From: Scilla litardierei | Taxonomy: Eukaryota; Streptophyta; Magnoliopsida; Asparagales; Asparagaceae | Direction: 5' to 3' | Assembly: GCA_030789695.1 (NCBI GenBank) | Contig: CM061139.1 | Span: 200,915,641 to 200,979,640 of the forward strand | Length of the DNA stretch: 64,000 nucleotides | In this document: positions 1 through 11,065 of the stretch, one piece after another | How the letters are laid out: each line of letters begins with the position of its first letter | Numbering within the stretch: the stretch's first letter is position 1 | The notes under the pieces: model-generated | Database searches by the model: none | Seen by the model: the letters and a program-made list of their open reading frames with translations, nothing else | Told to the model about the DNA's origin: nothing | Translations under genes and position numbers: made by a program

Positions 1-1
1 G

Positions 2-388
2 TGTGCAGAGGCTCTGTACGTTCTTGAGCCCGAGGCAAAGACGCTAACTGAAGCCCGTGCAAGCGAGCTGCTCCTAGACGTGGAAACCACAGTCCCTCCC
101 ATTCAAGTAAAGGGCGATAGGAGCCAGTCAGTTCTATATGATGGGTGTATCCTTGCAAAACAGCTGCAGGCCTTGGAGGAAAGAAAATGGAATCTGATCA
201 GCACTGTTTGGATAGAGATGTTGAGCTATGCTGCAGGCCATTGCAGAGGGTTATACCACGCCAAGCAACTCAGCGTTGGAGGGGAGCTTCTCACTTTGGT
301 CTGGTTACTATCGGCTCATCTTGGGATAGGCGAACAATTCAGGATCGAAGCAGGCAATGCCAGAGCTAAGCTGATTGTAGGGAAATGA
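2..388 (+). CDS. DUF594-family protein, C-terminal part (5' end outside window)
   Basis: The frame is open from the first bases of the window and ends at TGA 386-388, giving about 128 C-terminal residues. The segment around 150-370 has the pattern of the plant DUF594 domain that closes DUF4220/DUF594 proteins: an LAKQLQALEERKW-like stretch, then WIEMLSYAAGHCRG, then HAKQLSVGGELLTLVWLL. These proteins are usually 600-800 residues with several N-terminal membrane segments; their biochemical role is not established. A GTG at 80 is an internal valine, not a start, because the reading frame and family similarity continue upstream of it. No frameshift or stop is visible in the part present. The assignment rests on motif recognition. 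Confidence 0.8.
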   Translation, partial: CAEALYVLEPEAKTLTEARASELLLDVETTVPPIQVKGDRSQSVLYDGCILAKQLQALEERKWNLISTVWIEMLSYAAGHCRGLYHAKQLSVGGELLTLVWLLSAHLGIGEQFRIEAGNARAKLIVGK

Positions 389-1221
389 CGCAACAGAGAG
401 TTTCATGGTCGTGTTCCAAGTTGTTGTTTTTTGGTGTGTTTCAGCATTGTTTCATCATCGTCGTCGTCATTATTCGATGAATCAGAATTATCTATGTTTA
501 ATCACAATATTGTTTGTTTGCTGAGGAATGCTATTCAATTAAAGCTATATTTATCATGCATTCCACGAATATAACAGTCAAGTCGAAGCCAAGCACAACA
601 ATTTGATTCCATGTCGAGGCAAAATTTTCTACGAGATACTGAAATGCTATGATAATAATTTGAAGTTTTCATCTTTACCTTCCTTTTTGGGCTAGTGTCT
701 CAATCCTTCAAATTGATCGGCATGATCTCCAACTCTCTACGACATTTCATCGAGCACTTCATGGGCGCTCTCTGAACCATCAACAGATGCAGCCACTGCA
801 AAAACGAAAAAGAAATCAATGCAACCGTTAGCACAAAAGGATCAAAATGTCATATTTTTATCTCTTTCCCCCTTTCTTTAGAACCCAAATGAAATGATTC
901 TAGTATAAAATATATTTTTAAAAAAGATTAAAAAAATGTTTGGTTCAAGACTTGATGGTGCGGGAATGGATTTCGTCATCGTGACCGAATGGTTCGATAA
1001 GTATGCAAACGGGTCGGATCTAAATTTTTAATATGACGTTGTCCAATCCACGTGACATAATTATTAATTTTTATACTTGATAATAGATGTCCAATAAATA
1101 GTTATAATTAACAATATTTTCCCGCCATGTAAGTTCTCAGACACGTCATAACCTCCCATTAAAAAAAAAAACCAATCCATCTTTTAATAAAAAGTTTGAA
1201 CTGCAATAAAAGCTACAATTG
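389..1221. other. Intergenic AT-rich DNA downstream of the DUF594 gene
   Basis: The first 150-200 bases are probably the 3' untranslated region, with AATAAA-like words near 530-560. The rest is AT-rich with no open frame of note, and I see no gene or clear transposon end in it. Confidence 0.5.
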
Positions 1222-3320
1222 GTGGTTGTAACGGCCTGTATTTTTCCAATACATTTAAATTAAGTATTTAAAGTAATTTCATTTTAATTGTATTTTTATA
1301 ATGGTTTGTTAGGAGTTTTAACTGATTCCAAAAATTTCCTATAAAAATATTTTGGAGTACCAGACTAGTTATGGAGTATTTTAGCAAGATCAGATTTCAT
1401 CAAATACCTCTAAAAGATCTGATAAAAATTCATTTTTCAGATATTGCAGTTTTGGGTCAATGAATTTATTTTCTATACAAACGTTTTCAAAACGATTTCA
1501 AACTTCTGCAGTAGCATCCTATGATCATTTAGGGCGCCCCACATTAATTTCGTAATTTTCTGATATCGTTTCAATAGAGAACCCACAGACCCGCTTCCTA
1601 AACGTTTTGGCCTAAAATTAGTATTCCCGTAGCCCAAACCCTGAAACGGACTTCGTATTCGCCATCCTCGCGACGATACGATCCCGTGGGTATATTTTCA
1701 TAATTTTTCGGACACGTTTACTAGTAGGGGCAAAATCGTAATTTTGTATTTTTGACTTTATCTACTAAATTCGTTTTAACTTTTTTTTTATTACTAATTA
1801 CCCTACCTAATTACTAATTACTAATTACCATTTAAATTGTTTTAACCTAACATGTGTTTCACACCTACACACTTCTACGGTTAGTCCACTCTAATCACCT
1901 AATCCTATTAATTACCCACCTAAATTCATTTATTATTCTTGACTAAAATACTAACTTGATTCCTATTTAAACCCCTTAACCCTCATCTCCCTCAGCCCGT
2001 AACCCCCGAAACCCATGCAAACAACCCAAGGCTCACAAGCACGCTTCAAACCCGTGCTCTCTCTCCTCTCTCTCTCACTTCCCCTCTTCGCCTTCTCCGA
2101 CGAGGTCCCAACCTCCACCCCCGCTCTCACCGACGAGAGCTCTCGCCTCTCCGACAGAGCCTCGCCGCTTCCCACGTCTCCGGCCACCACCACAACCCCC
2201 GCCATTCCCAACGCCCACGACAGCCCGAAGCTCCCCCGCTGCTCCTTCCTCCAACGACGGCAACCCGGAGCAACCTCCGAGCTCCGACGTCAGCACCACC
2301 CTCCCAAGCTCGCTGCGAGCTCCGACGAACCCCGAAGTCGCCGCCCCGAACGCCCCGAAGCTCCCCGGCGTCGATGCGTAAGCCCCCAGCCCAAGCCTCC
2401 GTCAACCGCCGCCCCCGCCTCCGAGGAGCTCCACCGCCCCGACAGCACGCCGGCGAAGCCTCCCGAGCTCCGCCCGAGGCCGCCACCACGCCCCCGAGCA
2501 CCCAGCACACCCCCGCTTCCTCTCTCTCTCGCGTTCGCCGGCGACGACGCTTCGCCGTCGCTTCGCGGCCGCCCCCGCGTCGCCCCTCGCCGTCGGCCAC
2601 CGCCCACCGTCGACGGTCGCCGTCGCTCAGTCGCCTCGCCGCCGCCGAGCTCCAGAGACCCCCCTCCATCGACCAACGAGCTGCAGGCGGTAAGAAAGTC
2701 GCGGTGGCACGTTCGTAATTTCGAAAACTTTCGAAATTTCCTTATTTAATTAATTATTAAATAGGTATACTTGGTTTTAAATGCATAACTTAAAATACAG
2801 GACCCGGAAAAATGTACGGGTAGCTCTGGAAAATCAGAAATGACATTCTGGACCCAATGACGCTAGTTTCGTCTCAATCCGACGCTTAGTTTGTCCAGAA
2901 TTAATTTTTAAGCCTATAAATTAAATACGTTATTTTCATTTAAAAATCCGTAACTTGCTATTTTCACTTAAACTTATATATGATAAAAATATATGTTAAA
3001 TTACTCTTCGAGACGGCCATTTTGACAGTTCATTCGCAACATTCTGATGCAGATTGCATCCAGAATAAATGTTTGAATAAATACGTTAGTAATTGAAAAA
3101 TAGATTTTAAATTGATTTTGAGCTTTGAAAAATTATAAGAAATTACAGAAGCTTCTGAAAATTCTCCCCTCTTGCAGTAAAAGCTAAATAATTATTTTAG
3201 GTTTATATAAAAATTTTAAATATTTTCCGACACCGTTTTAATGAGTTTAAAAATCGAACTAACCTAATTATTAAATAGGAAAAAGTCGTGTTTTTCTAAA
3301 ATAAGTATTTTGTGTTGCAG

Positions 3321-3395
3321 GTACGGACTCTGGTGTACCAACTTCTGAGGAAGCCCTAGATCCTCTTCCGGCTTACTACAACGGTATTAATTTTG
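3321..3395 (+). other. Exon-like segment 1 in LTR copy A
   Basis: A polypyrimidine-free but canonical TTGTGTTGCAG precedes it and GTAAGT follows it. In one frame it reads TDSGVPTSEEALDPLP then AYYNGINF with one base left over. The matching segments in copies B and C stay open in the same frame despite several substitutions. Confidence 0.45.
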
Positions 3396-3955
3396 GTAAG
3401 TCACGATAGGTTCTAACCTTAGAAATCTAGCCACTGTGCTCGTACGAACTTGTAGCACCGCACTACCACGTGCTCGAAGCACGGAAACATACGCCACTTA
3501 CTTGTGTTGGACTTGACTTGGAACATTTCGTGGAACAATCATGTAAAGAACTTGTACTTGACACATCACCGGGTTTTGGGGTAACTCATAGTTTGCGAGA
3601 GTACGGGAGTGACTAGAGTTTGGTCTACCTGTCCTGTCGCCTGTGTTTCGGCGCCCTGTCCTGCTGCCTGCGTTTCGGCAAACCATACTGCTGCCTGGGT
3701 ACCGGCATTCGTCTGGGTAGCACCCAGGCAAGAGACGAACTGAACGGTCACATATTGTACTCTCCGACTTGAGTCACGTAGTTTTAGCAGAGCTTGCACG
3801 GTTACTTCTTTACAGTCATGCACTTTACTTTCTGCACTTGTACAGACACTACACCGTACTTTACTTTACCTCTGCTTGTCATACTTGTACAGTACTCCTT
3901 TTCTTTGTTTAGAATCTTTGTGACTTACCTTCGGTTCCACTTGTGGCACCGACAG

Positions 3956-4029
3956 ACGACGACCTGATCGAGGAGATCGCCCCAGAGTACGAGGAGCCTG
4001 CGTACGACCCAGAAGCCGCGGAGTTTTAG
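3956..4029 (+). other. Exon-like segment 2 in LTR copy A, ending in a stop
   Basis: It follows GCACCGACAG and, joined in phase to the previous segment, reads an acidic peptide containing DDLIEEIAPEYEEPAYDPEA and ends at TAG 4027-4029. It is the same length (74 bases) in all three LTR copies. Confidence 0.45.
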
Positions 4030-4354
4030 TTATCTGTGTTGGTGTGTGTTGTGAGATGTATTTCCATTCTGTATTTCCTTTCCGTACTTTTCCTTTCATG
4101 TATTGGTGTGAGAGAGTGCTGGTTGTTGTACTTTAATTTGGACTGTAATAATGTCTGTAAGCTGGTTTGAGTGTTGTTGGTACATCTCTGCGTTGTGACT
4201 ATGCTGATTTCACTGGTAAACTGCGGAACCTGCGCAAATATCAAATAAGTAACGGGCCCCCCGAGAGCGGGTCGTTACAGTGGTGGCTAAAGTTTAATAA
4301 CTAATTTAATTTTTCATTATGCATGATCCATTGTTAGTCTCCTACGAATATGTA

Positions 4355-5600
4355 GGGTGTGTTTGGTTAGTGGGAAAAGGAAAGAAAAGGAAGGAAAATA
4401 AGAAGGAAAATGATTTTTCATTGTTTGGCTTAAAAGAAAAGTGAAAAGAAAAAGGAAATGAAGGAAAAGAGTGGAAAATAAATAATAAAACTTTTCTTTC
4501 AACTTTTCCTCCTCTTGACCCAAGGAAAATGAGGGAAAACAAAGCAAAACTAACTATTCTCACATTCATGCATTTGTGTTTTTTAACAAATATAATTAGT
4601 AGGTATTTTTAATGAATTCATGAATAATTCATGAATTCTTTTCAAAAAATTATGAATGAATTTTTCAAAAAATCACGAATTATTATCAAAATTTTACATA
4701 TGAATTATTTAAAATTCGCAAATTATTCAAAATTTACGAATTTTTCCCGAATTTTTCAAAATAGTATGTGAATAATTCGGAATTTTTTTGAAAATCATGA
4801 ATATTTAAATTATTTTTATTCATGAACTTGTTCAAAAAAATTCGCGAATAATACGTGTAAGTTTTGGCGTTTTGCTTGAAAATTCGCGCATTATGCACGA
4901 ATTTTTCTAATAGCTTGCAAATTATTTCCAATGTTTTCATATAATTTGTAAATTATTTATGTACTATTTAATATCACATTCTTTATGAATCATGATATTT
5001 GGATGGTTAGAGAATTATTTGTTAGACTTCGTAATTTATTTGCTAACTTTCTGAATTATTCAGAACAACTAACAAATTTTTAATTTATTATGAGACTAAA
5101 ATACTTCTGAAATTTTTTAAGCAAATTATTTATAAAGTTAGCAAATACACCTCTTAAATTATTTCGCAAAAACACCTCTTAATTTTTTTCGTTTTGAATT
5201 AATAACATAATGGAAGAAATTTCCTTATTTTCCTTTGAACTTTCTTCAAAATTTTCGTTGGCAACCAAACATGAGAAAGAATCTCATTTCATTTTCATTT
5301 CACTTTTCTTTCTTTTTCTTTTTCATTTCACTTTTCTTTCGTACATTTTCTTTCTGTCCAAACACAGCCATAGTTTTTTTTTCCGGCTTTCCGATATATC
5401 AAAAAAAAAAATCTGCGTCTTCACTAAATATTCACGAAGGTCTTTGATTGACTTTGAATATATCGGAAATTTCTTCAAAATTTTCGTTGGCAACCAAACA
5501 TGAGAAAGAATCTCATTTCATTTTCATTTCACTTTTCTTTCTTTTTCTTTTTCATTTCACTTTTCTTTCGTACATTTTCTTTCTGTCCAAACACAGCCAT
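4355..5600. mobile_element. Probable non-autonomous foldback/MITE-like element
   Basis: The left end reads GGGTGTGTTTGG followed by purine-rich GGAAAAGGAAAG sequence, and the right end is CCAAACACAGCC preceded by pyrimidine-rich TTTCTTTC sequence. These are inverted relative to each other with one mismatch over 12 bases, and the pyrimidine tract mirrors the purine tract. The interior is AT-rich without coding potential. The class is unclear; hAT-like or Mutator-like are both possible. Confidence 0.45.
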
Positions 5601-5688
5601 AGTTTTTTTTTCCGGCTTTCCGATATATCAAAAAAAAAAATATGCGTCTTCACTAAATATTCACGAAGGTCTTTGATTGACTTTGAAT
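5241..5688. repeat. Tandem duplication, two copies offset by 229 bp
   Basis: About 219 bases starting TTTCTTCAAAATTTTCG are repeated nearly exactly at 5241-5459 and 5470-5688. Each copy includes the pyrimidine-rich stretch, CCAAACACAGCC and the ATTCACGAAGG segment. The near-identity points to a recent local duplication. Confidence 0.85.
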
Positions 5689-5699
5689 GGGATTTGTTT

Positions 5700-7304
5700 T
5701 TAGTGGACTAAATAAATATTTGTCGCAATCATTGAAAGTCCTAATAAATTAAACAAATAATTTTTCAGTGGCCAGATAAGTAGCTTTTAATCTTCGTTTG
5801 GAAAATATATAAATAAATATAAGGGTAAACTTAGGCTCGTTAAATAGACAATAACCAAACAAAACACGAACAAAATGAAAATTAATAATGAATGCAGGGT
5901 CCGTTTGGTTTGAAAACGAAACATATAATGAATGTTCATTAAAGTTCTAATGAATTTATTTAACGCATCTGTCCTTCTTTGTTGCATTGTGGGCCTGCGT
6001 ATCGCTTTCTTTGTTGGTGATAAGTTGTTTGAGCAACAATTTTCCGGCAGAATTTGAGAAACTAAAGTTTAAAATTTTGGGAAAAACTAAACTTGAATGT
6101 AACTATTTTTTTGGTAAACTAAAATTTTGGAGGGACTAAATCTGAGGTGAACTAAATTTTAGGGTACACTAAAGTTTTTGGGAGAGCTAAATTCTCTAGG
6201 AAAGTAAATTTTAGTTTGAATGTGGTTAAAAAAATTTGCAATGGTGTCTACAAATTTTTTCGAATGATTTTGATTGAGCTTGAATTTTGAACTAGGCTAC
6301 AATTTTTTATGACATAAGATAGATTTCAAAGTATAATATTTTGAATAATCAGTGACCACACATGTCATGAATAGTTCATTGGTGAGAATTGATGTCTATC
6401 GAGAGACCAAATATCACTGATATTTATGAATGATTGATTTGGTAGCTAATTAATGTAGCTAATTAATGTGGGTTTCAAGGCATTCAACCCTATGGAGTGA
6501 AGAATGGGCAGATGCATCCACTTCAAAGGTACATTGAAATAAATGAATTGTTGTTTACGGGTCAATTTAGATGAACCATTACCATCCACATCGTACAATT
6601 GGATCTTAACCAATCGGATTCTTTAGAATCTTTACCATTCCTCTTTGCGGGTCAGATCTAAGATCCGAACCCGCACGAAACGCGCTATAGCCGGCCGCAC
6701 GAAAGATCAACTTCGAGCGGGGCCCAAAGCTTTTAATTGGTCTATGATCAGCTGTAACTCATAACAGCGTACACTTGTTTTTTTTACGACGTGTCAGCTT
6801 TAGATACACATCACATTTGGGACCCACGTTATTTGTCGGCATGTAGACTATACGCTTTATAGAACAAGGGGGTGATTTGTGTGGCTGAGGCGCTAATTAA
6901 TTTTTGTTTGTTAAATAATAAAATAATTATGTGCGGTGGGTTGGTGTTTTCGTCCGCTTCGGTTCCAGTTTAACCATTCCTCGCGTTGACAATTCAAACT
7001 TTTTCTAAGTTTTAGGATATCTTCAAATAACTAAATTACGGATATAACCTCCCATATATGATGTCATCCATCCATTGCTCTGCATTTTCGAATTCAAATG
7101 TCACCACCAGCTAGCATCATAATAGAAGGGCATATAAGGCAATAAAAAAGGACCTTTAAGGATCATAATTAATCTAGGTGAGCATTTAAAGTCATCCCCC
7201 GCTTGTAACCACAGAAAAAATTGTTCAAATATTACTAAATTTAACCTCAAAAACTTAGAGTTTCTTTTCTTCAAAGTTCTCTGCTCCAATCTTCAAACCT
7301 CGTC
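5700..7304. other. Intergenic region upstream of the receptor kinase
   Basis: No gene is supported here. It is AT-rich and holds low-complexity ACTAAA-rich sequence near 6050-6230. The last few hundred bases should contain the promoter and 5' leader of the kinase gene; I cannot fix a TATA box or transcription start from sequence alone. Confidence 0.4.
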
Positions 7305-9809
7305 ATGTCTCCTCACAACTCTGTCCTGTTTCTCCTCCTCCTCCTCCCCTTTCTCCTCTCAGGCTCATCCGCTTCTTCAGACACCATCACCACCGCCCAA
7401 CCCCTCACCGGCGATCATAAGCTCGTCTCCGAAGGCGGCAGCTTCGAGCTGGGCTTCTTCAAACCAGGAAACTCCACTTACTACTACATAGGCATCTGGT
7501 ACAGCCTCGCCCGAGTCCCTCAGCTCACCCCTGCCTGGGTCGCAAACAGAGACGCCCCAATCTCCGACCACACAAAAGCCCAGCTCAAGATCGACAGAAA
7601 CGGCAACCTGATCATCTCAAGCAATTCAAACCCTTTGATATGGTCAACGAACATAACGACCAACACCTTGAACTCCACCGTCGCCGTCCTCCTCGACTCC
7701 GGCAACCTCGTGTTGAGAGACGGGTCGGACCCGGACGCCGTTTTGTGGCAGAGCATCGACCACCCAACCGACACGTGGCTCCCCGGCGGCAAGCTCGGCC
7801 GCAACAAGCACACCGGCGAGGTCACTCAGCTGACCTCATGGCGGAGCCAGGACGACCCTGCTCGTGGGATCTTCACGCTTGAGATTGACCCGAACGGGAC
7901 GAGCCAGTACTACATCTTTTGGAACCACACCTTCAACTACTGGACCAGCGGAACATGGGATGAAAAGAACAAGATCTTCGGCAATGTCCCTGAGATGACT
8001 GCCAACTACATCTACGATTTCGAGTACGTGTCGAACGCTAAAGAGAACTATTTTACGTATTCGGTGAAGAACGGATCGGCCATTGTCACATCCAGGTTCA
8101 TAATCGATTTCTCGGGACAGGTCAAGCAGCAGACCTGGGTACCCGCCGGCAACTCGTGGATTCAGTTCTGGTCGCAGCCGAAGAAACAGTGCGAGGTCCA
8201 TGCCCTCTGCGGGCCTTTCGGCAGCTGCAACGAGAACGCGTTTTCGTTCTGCAACTGCGTCAAGGGGTTCGCCGAGAAATCCCCCACCGATTGGGAGTTG
8301 AGCGATTGGGCCGGCGGCTGCGTGAGGACTGTGCCGTTGTTGCAGTGCGGCGGCGCGAGCTCGTCGAAGGCGGAAAAGGACCGGTTCTTCACAATGCCCA
8401 ACATGAGGTTGCCGGATAATGCCTATAGCCTGCAAGCGGGGAGCGCCGAGGACTGTGAGTTGGGTTGCCTGAACAATTGTTCTTGCACCGCCTACTCTTA
8501 TGGCGGCGGCGGCGGCGGCGGTTGCTCTGTTTGGTATGGCGATTTGCTCAACCTGCAGGATGGGTACATGGAGTTCGATGCCGGGACCATTTTCCTCCGG
8601 CTCGCCGCCTCGGAAGTTCCCGGTCCGAAAAGCAACAAGGCCGTCGTCATCGGGGCCGCAGTCGGCGGCGTTGCCGGTGGTTTGGGCCTGCTCGCCATCG
8701 CGTGGCTGCTTCTTTGGATGAGGAAGAGGGGAGGGGGGATTATGTCGGGCAAGTCGAAGGTGGTCGAGGGCGGATTGGTCGCGTTCAGGTACGGCGACTT
8801 GCAGCGTGCGACGAAGAATTTCTCGGAAAAATTGGGAGGGGGGGCCTTCGGTTCGGTGTTCAAAGGCGTCCTGCCCGACTCCGCGGAGATCGCCGTGAAG
8901 AAGCTCGAAGGGCTCAGGCAAGGGGAGAAGCAGTTTCGGACGGAGGTGAGCACCATAGGGACAATTCAGCATGTTAACCTCGTTCGGCTCCGTGGGTTTT
9001 GCTCCGAGGGAGCTCACAAGCTGCTGGTCTACGAGTACATGCCGAATGGTTCGTTGGACGCTCAGCTGTTCCCAAACGAATCCAACAGAGTTTTGGACTG
9101 GAGGACGCGGTACCAAATAGCTCTCGGGATTGCTCGGGGCCTGACTTACCTGCACGAGCAGTGCAGGGACTGCATTGTTCACTGCGACATCAAGCCGGAG
9201 AACATACTCTTGGATGCCTCGTTCGTCCCGAAGGTGGCGGATTTTGGGCTGGCCAAGCTCATCGGCCGGGACTTCAGCCGGGTCCTCACCACGATGAGGG
9301 GAACCAGGGGGTATCTCGCTCCCGAGTGGATCTCGGGCGTGGCGATCACGGCCAAGGCCGACGTGTACAGCTACGGGATGATGCTCTTCGAGGTTGTTTC
9401 GGGGAGGAGGAACTCCGAGCACGCTGATCAGGGGAACAAGACCGGGTTCTTTCCGACGCTGGCCGCCAGCAAGCTGGCGGAAGGAGACGCGATCAGCGTG
9501 GTGGACGGCAGGTTGGGGGGCGACGCCAGGGTGGAGGAGGTGGTTAGAGCTTGCAAGGTTGCGTGTTGGTGCATCCAGGACGAGGAGAACTCGAGGCCGT
9601 CGATGGGGCAGGTGGTGCAGATCCTGGAGGGGGTTCTTGAAGTGGGCATGCCCCCTATCCCGAGAGCGCTTCAAATGCTGTCGGAGAGCGCGGGGGAGAT
9701 AGTGTTCTTCTCGGAGTTGTCTTCGAACAGCTCCAAGACGCAAAGCAGCACCTCCGCTTCCTCTGCGTCCCGAACCAAAAGCACGTCCTCTGCTAGCTCC
9801 AAAGATTAA
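7305..9809 (+). CDS. G-type lectin S-receptor-like serine/threonine kinase (At2g19130-like)
   Basis: Single-exon gene of 834 residues. It has a signal peptide (about 1-24), a bulb-type mannose-lectin domain (about 25-160, with the WVANRDAPI motif), an S-locus glycoprotein region (about 210-290), EGF-like cysteines (296-340), a PAN/apple domain (about 345-435), one membrane span (about 446-471) and a kinase domain (about 505-780). The kinase has a complete glycine loop (LGGGAFGSV, 510-518), lysine K532, HCDIKPEN (626-633), DFG (646-648) and APE (672-674). The residue before the catalytic Asp is Cys, so it is a non-RD kinase, a class often linked to immune receptors. It should sit in the plasma membrane with the lectin part outside. 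The C-tail is Ser/Thr-rich. The ATG at 7305 gives the signal peptide and full family length. A run of seven glycines (400-406) inside the PAN region comes from a GGC repeat. Ligand unknown. Confidence 0.95.
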   Translation: MSPHNSVLFLLLLLPFLLSGSSASSDTITTAQPLTGDHKLVSEGGSFELGFFKPGNSTYYYIGIWYSLARVPQLTPAWVANRDAPISDHTKAQLKIDRNGNLIISSNSNPLIWSTNITTNTLNSTVAVLLDSGNLVLRDGSDPDAVLWQSIDHPTDTWLPGGKLGRNKHTGEVTQLTSWRSQDDPARGIFTLEIDPNGTSQYYIFWNHTFNYWTSGTWDEKNKIFGNVPEMTANYIYDFEYVSNAKENYFTYSVKNGSAIVTSRFIIDFSGQVKQQTWVPAGNSWIQFWSQPKKQCEVHALCGPFGSCNENAFSFCNCVKGFAEKSPTDWELSDWAGGCVRTVPLLQCGGASSSKAEKDRFFTMPNMRLPDNAYSLQAGSAEDCELGCLNNCSCTAYSYGGGGGGGCSVWYGDLLNLQDGYMEFDAGTIFLRLAASEVPGPKSNKAVVIGAAVGGVAGGLGLLAIAWLLLWMRKRGGGIMSGKSKVVEGGLVAFRYGDLQRATKNFSEKLGGGAFGSVFKGVLPDSAEIAVKKLEGLRQGEKQFRTEVSTIGTIQHVNLVRLRGFCSEGAHKLLVYEYMPNGSLDAQLFPNESNRVLDWRTRYQIALGIARGLTYLHEQCRDCIVHCDIKPENILLDASFVPKVADFGLAKLIGRDFSRVLTTMRGTRGYLAPEWISGVAITAKADVYSYGMMLFEVVSGRRNSEHADQGNKTGFFPTLAASKLAEGDAISVVDGRLGGDARVEEVVRACKVACWCIQDEENSRPSMGQVVQILEGVLEVGMPPIPRALQMLSESAGEIVFFSELSSNSSKTQSSTSASSASRTKSTSSASSKD

Positions 9810-10944
9810 GAAGGCAACATTCCAATTGTATTGTTCTTGCATTTCAGCTTTCAAATATGTTTGGATTGGAAACGCCATGTAATTATGTAAAAAAGCTTGC
9901 ATGTTGAAGAAGCTTGTGATTTACCCTGGCGCAATGCGCTTAAGGAGCTTCGATGGGGTTCAGCTGTCTATCATAACAGTTTACAGGTGTTTTCTCACCA
10001 CCGATGCGGTTGGATGATCCCTGATGACAGTAGATTTACAGTAATTGTGCGCTCAAATAAACAACTGAGCGGTCATTATGCCGGTCCTGTACCAATAACT
10101 AGTTGCAAGAGTTTAGTGAGCAGGCTATTCAGTTCATGAAAATGGGATTAGTTGCCAATGTTTTTCCATATGGACTCGAATGAAGTGCTCACTGCTGAAA
10201 TGTGAATTTCATGAGAATATTCAGTTCTTTGCAAATTTCACGAAGAAGCGTTGTGTGAGCTGATTTGGTGTAATTCATTAAATTAAAAACAGGGGAAAGA
10301 ACCGGCTTAAAAAAATTGTAATTAATTATTAAAAAGAAAATTGCAATTCTATAAGATTTAAGAAAGCGTATCTTGTTAAAGGATTTTAGAGAAGAGCGTA
10401 AACAATCTCTCATTAGGAGTAGCCATGGCACAAGCCATGGCTCTCTATATATTCAATTTTGAGAATAGGAGTCCAAGGGACTCCCCATTAACTTAGTGGG
10501 GAGTAATGATGAGATGTTGAGGGGGGAGACCAAAGGCCTCCTTCAACTCACAACATATCTATATTTATTTTCATGAATTTCGTATTAATTCAGCAATCAT
10601 AAATAAATTCAGGCTTCTTCCGATGCATTTAAAAAAATTGAATTCAGGTTTGATGTGCTTCTACTATGATCTTTAATTTAAAAATTCTTTTTAATAAGAA
10701 AGATTAGATGATTATTTTGACTTTGATGGGACGGATTGATTTAGGAATCACAACTGAATTTTAATTTGATCAGCTTCTAGTTTCTACCGTGATAATGACT
10801 AATAAAAATGTAGGTGATGAGGTGGTGCGTATGAAGGGAACTTCATTTCAATTTAGTAAAATTTATGAAATCATTTGAGTAAGGAAGGAAATAAATGAGT
10901 TTTGTGGGTAATCCCATAATTGATTAATCAATCTAAACAAATTT
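9810..10944. other. 3' UTR and intergenic DNA after the kinase
   Basis: The first 100 or so bases are probably the 3' untranslated region. A small perfect hairpin, AGCCATGG/CCATGGCT, lies near 10420-10441. I see no gene. Confidence 0.4.
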
Positions 10945-10962
10945 AGGTGTTATAGTTGTAAT

Positions 10963-11047
10963 TTTTTTTGATAAATAAGAAAGCAGGAATCAAACGCTCG
11001 GCCTCCGATAAGGGTGAGATAACAAATACCCCTAAGCCAATTGGTTC
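10963..11047 (-). mobile_element. Short tRNA-derived SINE insertion
   Basis: Read on the minus strand it begins with a tRNA-like head: TTGGCTTAGGGGT resembles an A box and GTTTGATTCC resembles a B box. It ends in an A-rich tail (the T run at 10962-10969 on the plus strand). It is flanked by AGGTGTTATAGTTGTAAT (10945-10962) and AGGTGTTATAATAGTAAT (11048-11065), 16 of 18 identical, as expected for a long target duplication made by L1-type machinery. At about 85 bases it is short for a plant SINE and may be truncated. Confidence 0.55.
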
Positions 11048-11065
11048 AGGTGTTATAATAGTAAT

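Larger units (their letters stand above)
1227..4279 (+). mobile_element. Solo LTR of a Gypsy-type retrotransposon (copy A)
   Basis: The segment starts TGTAACGGCC and ends GGTCGTTACA, the inverted TG...CA ends of a long LTR. It is flanked on both sides by GTGGT (1222-1226 and 4280-4284), a 5-bp target duplication, and no gag-pol adjoins it, so it is a solo LTR. The same sequence recurs at 37101-39888 and 41926-54177. A TATTTAAA box at 1964-1971 precedes a strongly GC-rich, CT-rich segment (about 2010-2690) that ends at a splice-donor-like GTAAG at 2690. LTRs of about 3 kb with TGTAACG ends occur in Tekay/Del-type Gypsy elements; lineage is inferred. The 244-aa frame at 2015-2749 is low-complexity and not conserved in the other copies, so I do not call it a gene. 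Confidence 0.85.

Noticed and set aside
2015..2749. 244-codon frame in the GC-rich part of LTR copy A
   Set aside because: Low-complexity Pro/Arg/Ser, overlapping open frames on both strands, and not kept in LTR copies B and C.
7836..9902. 688-codon minus-strand frame opposite the receptor kinase
   Set aside because: It is the antisense shadow of a GC-rich coding gene and has no domain.
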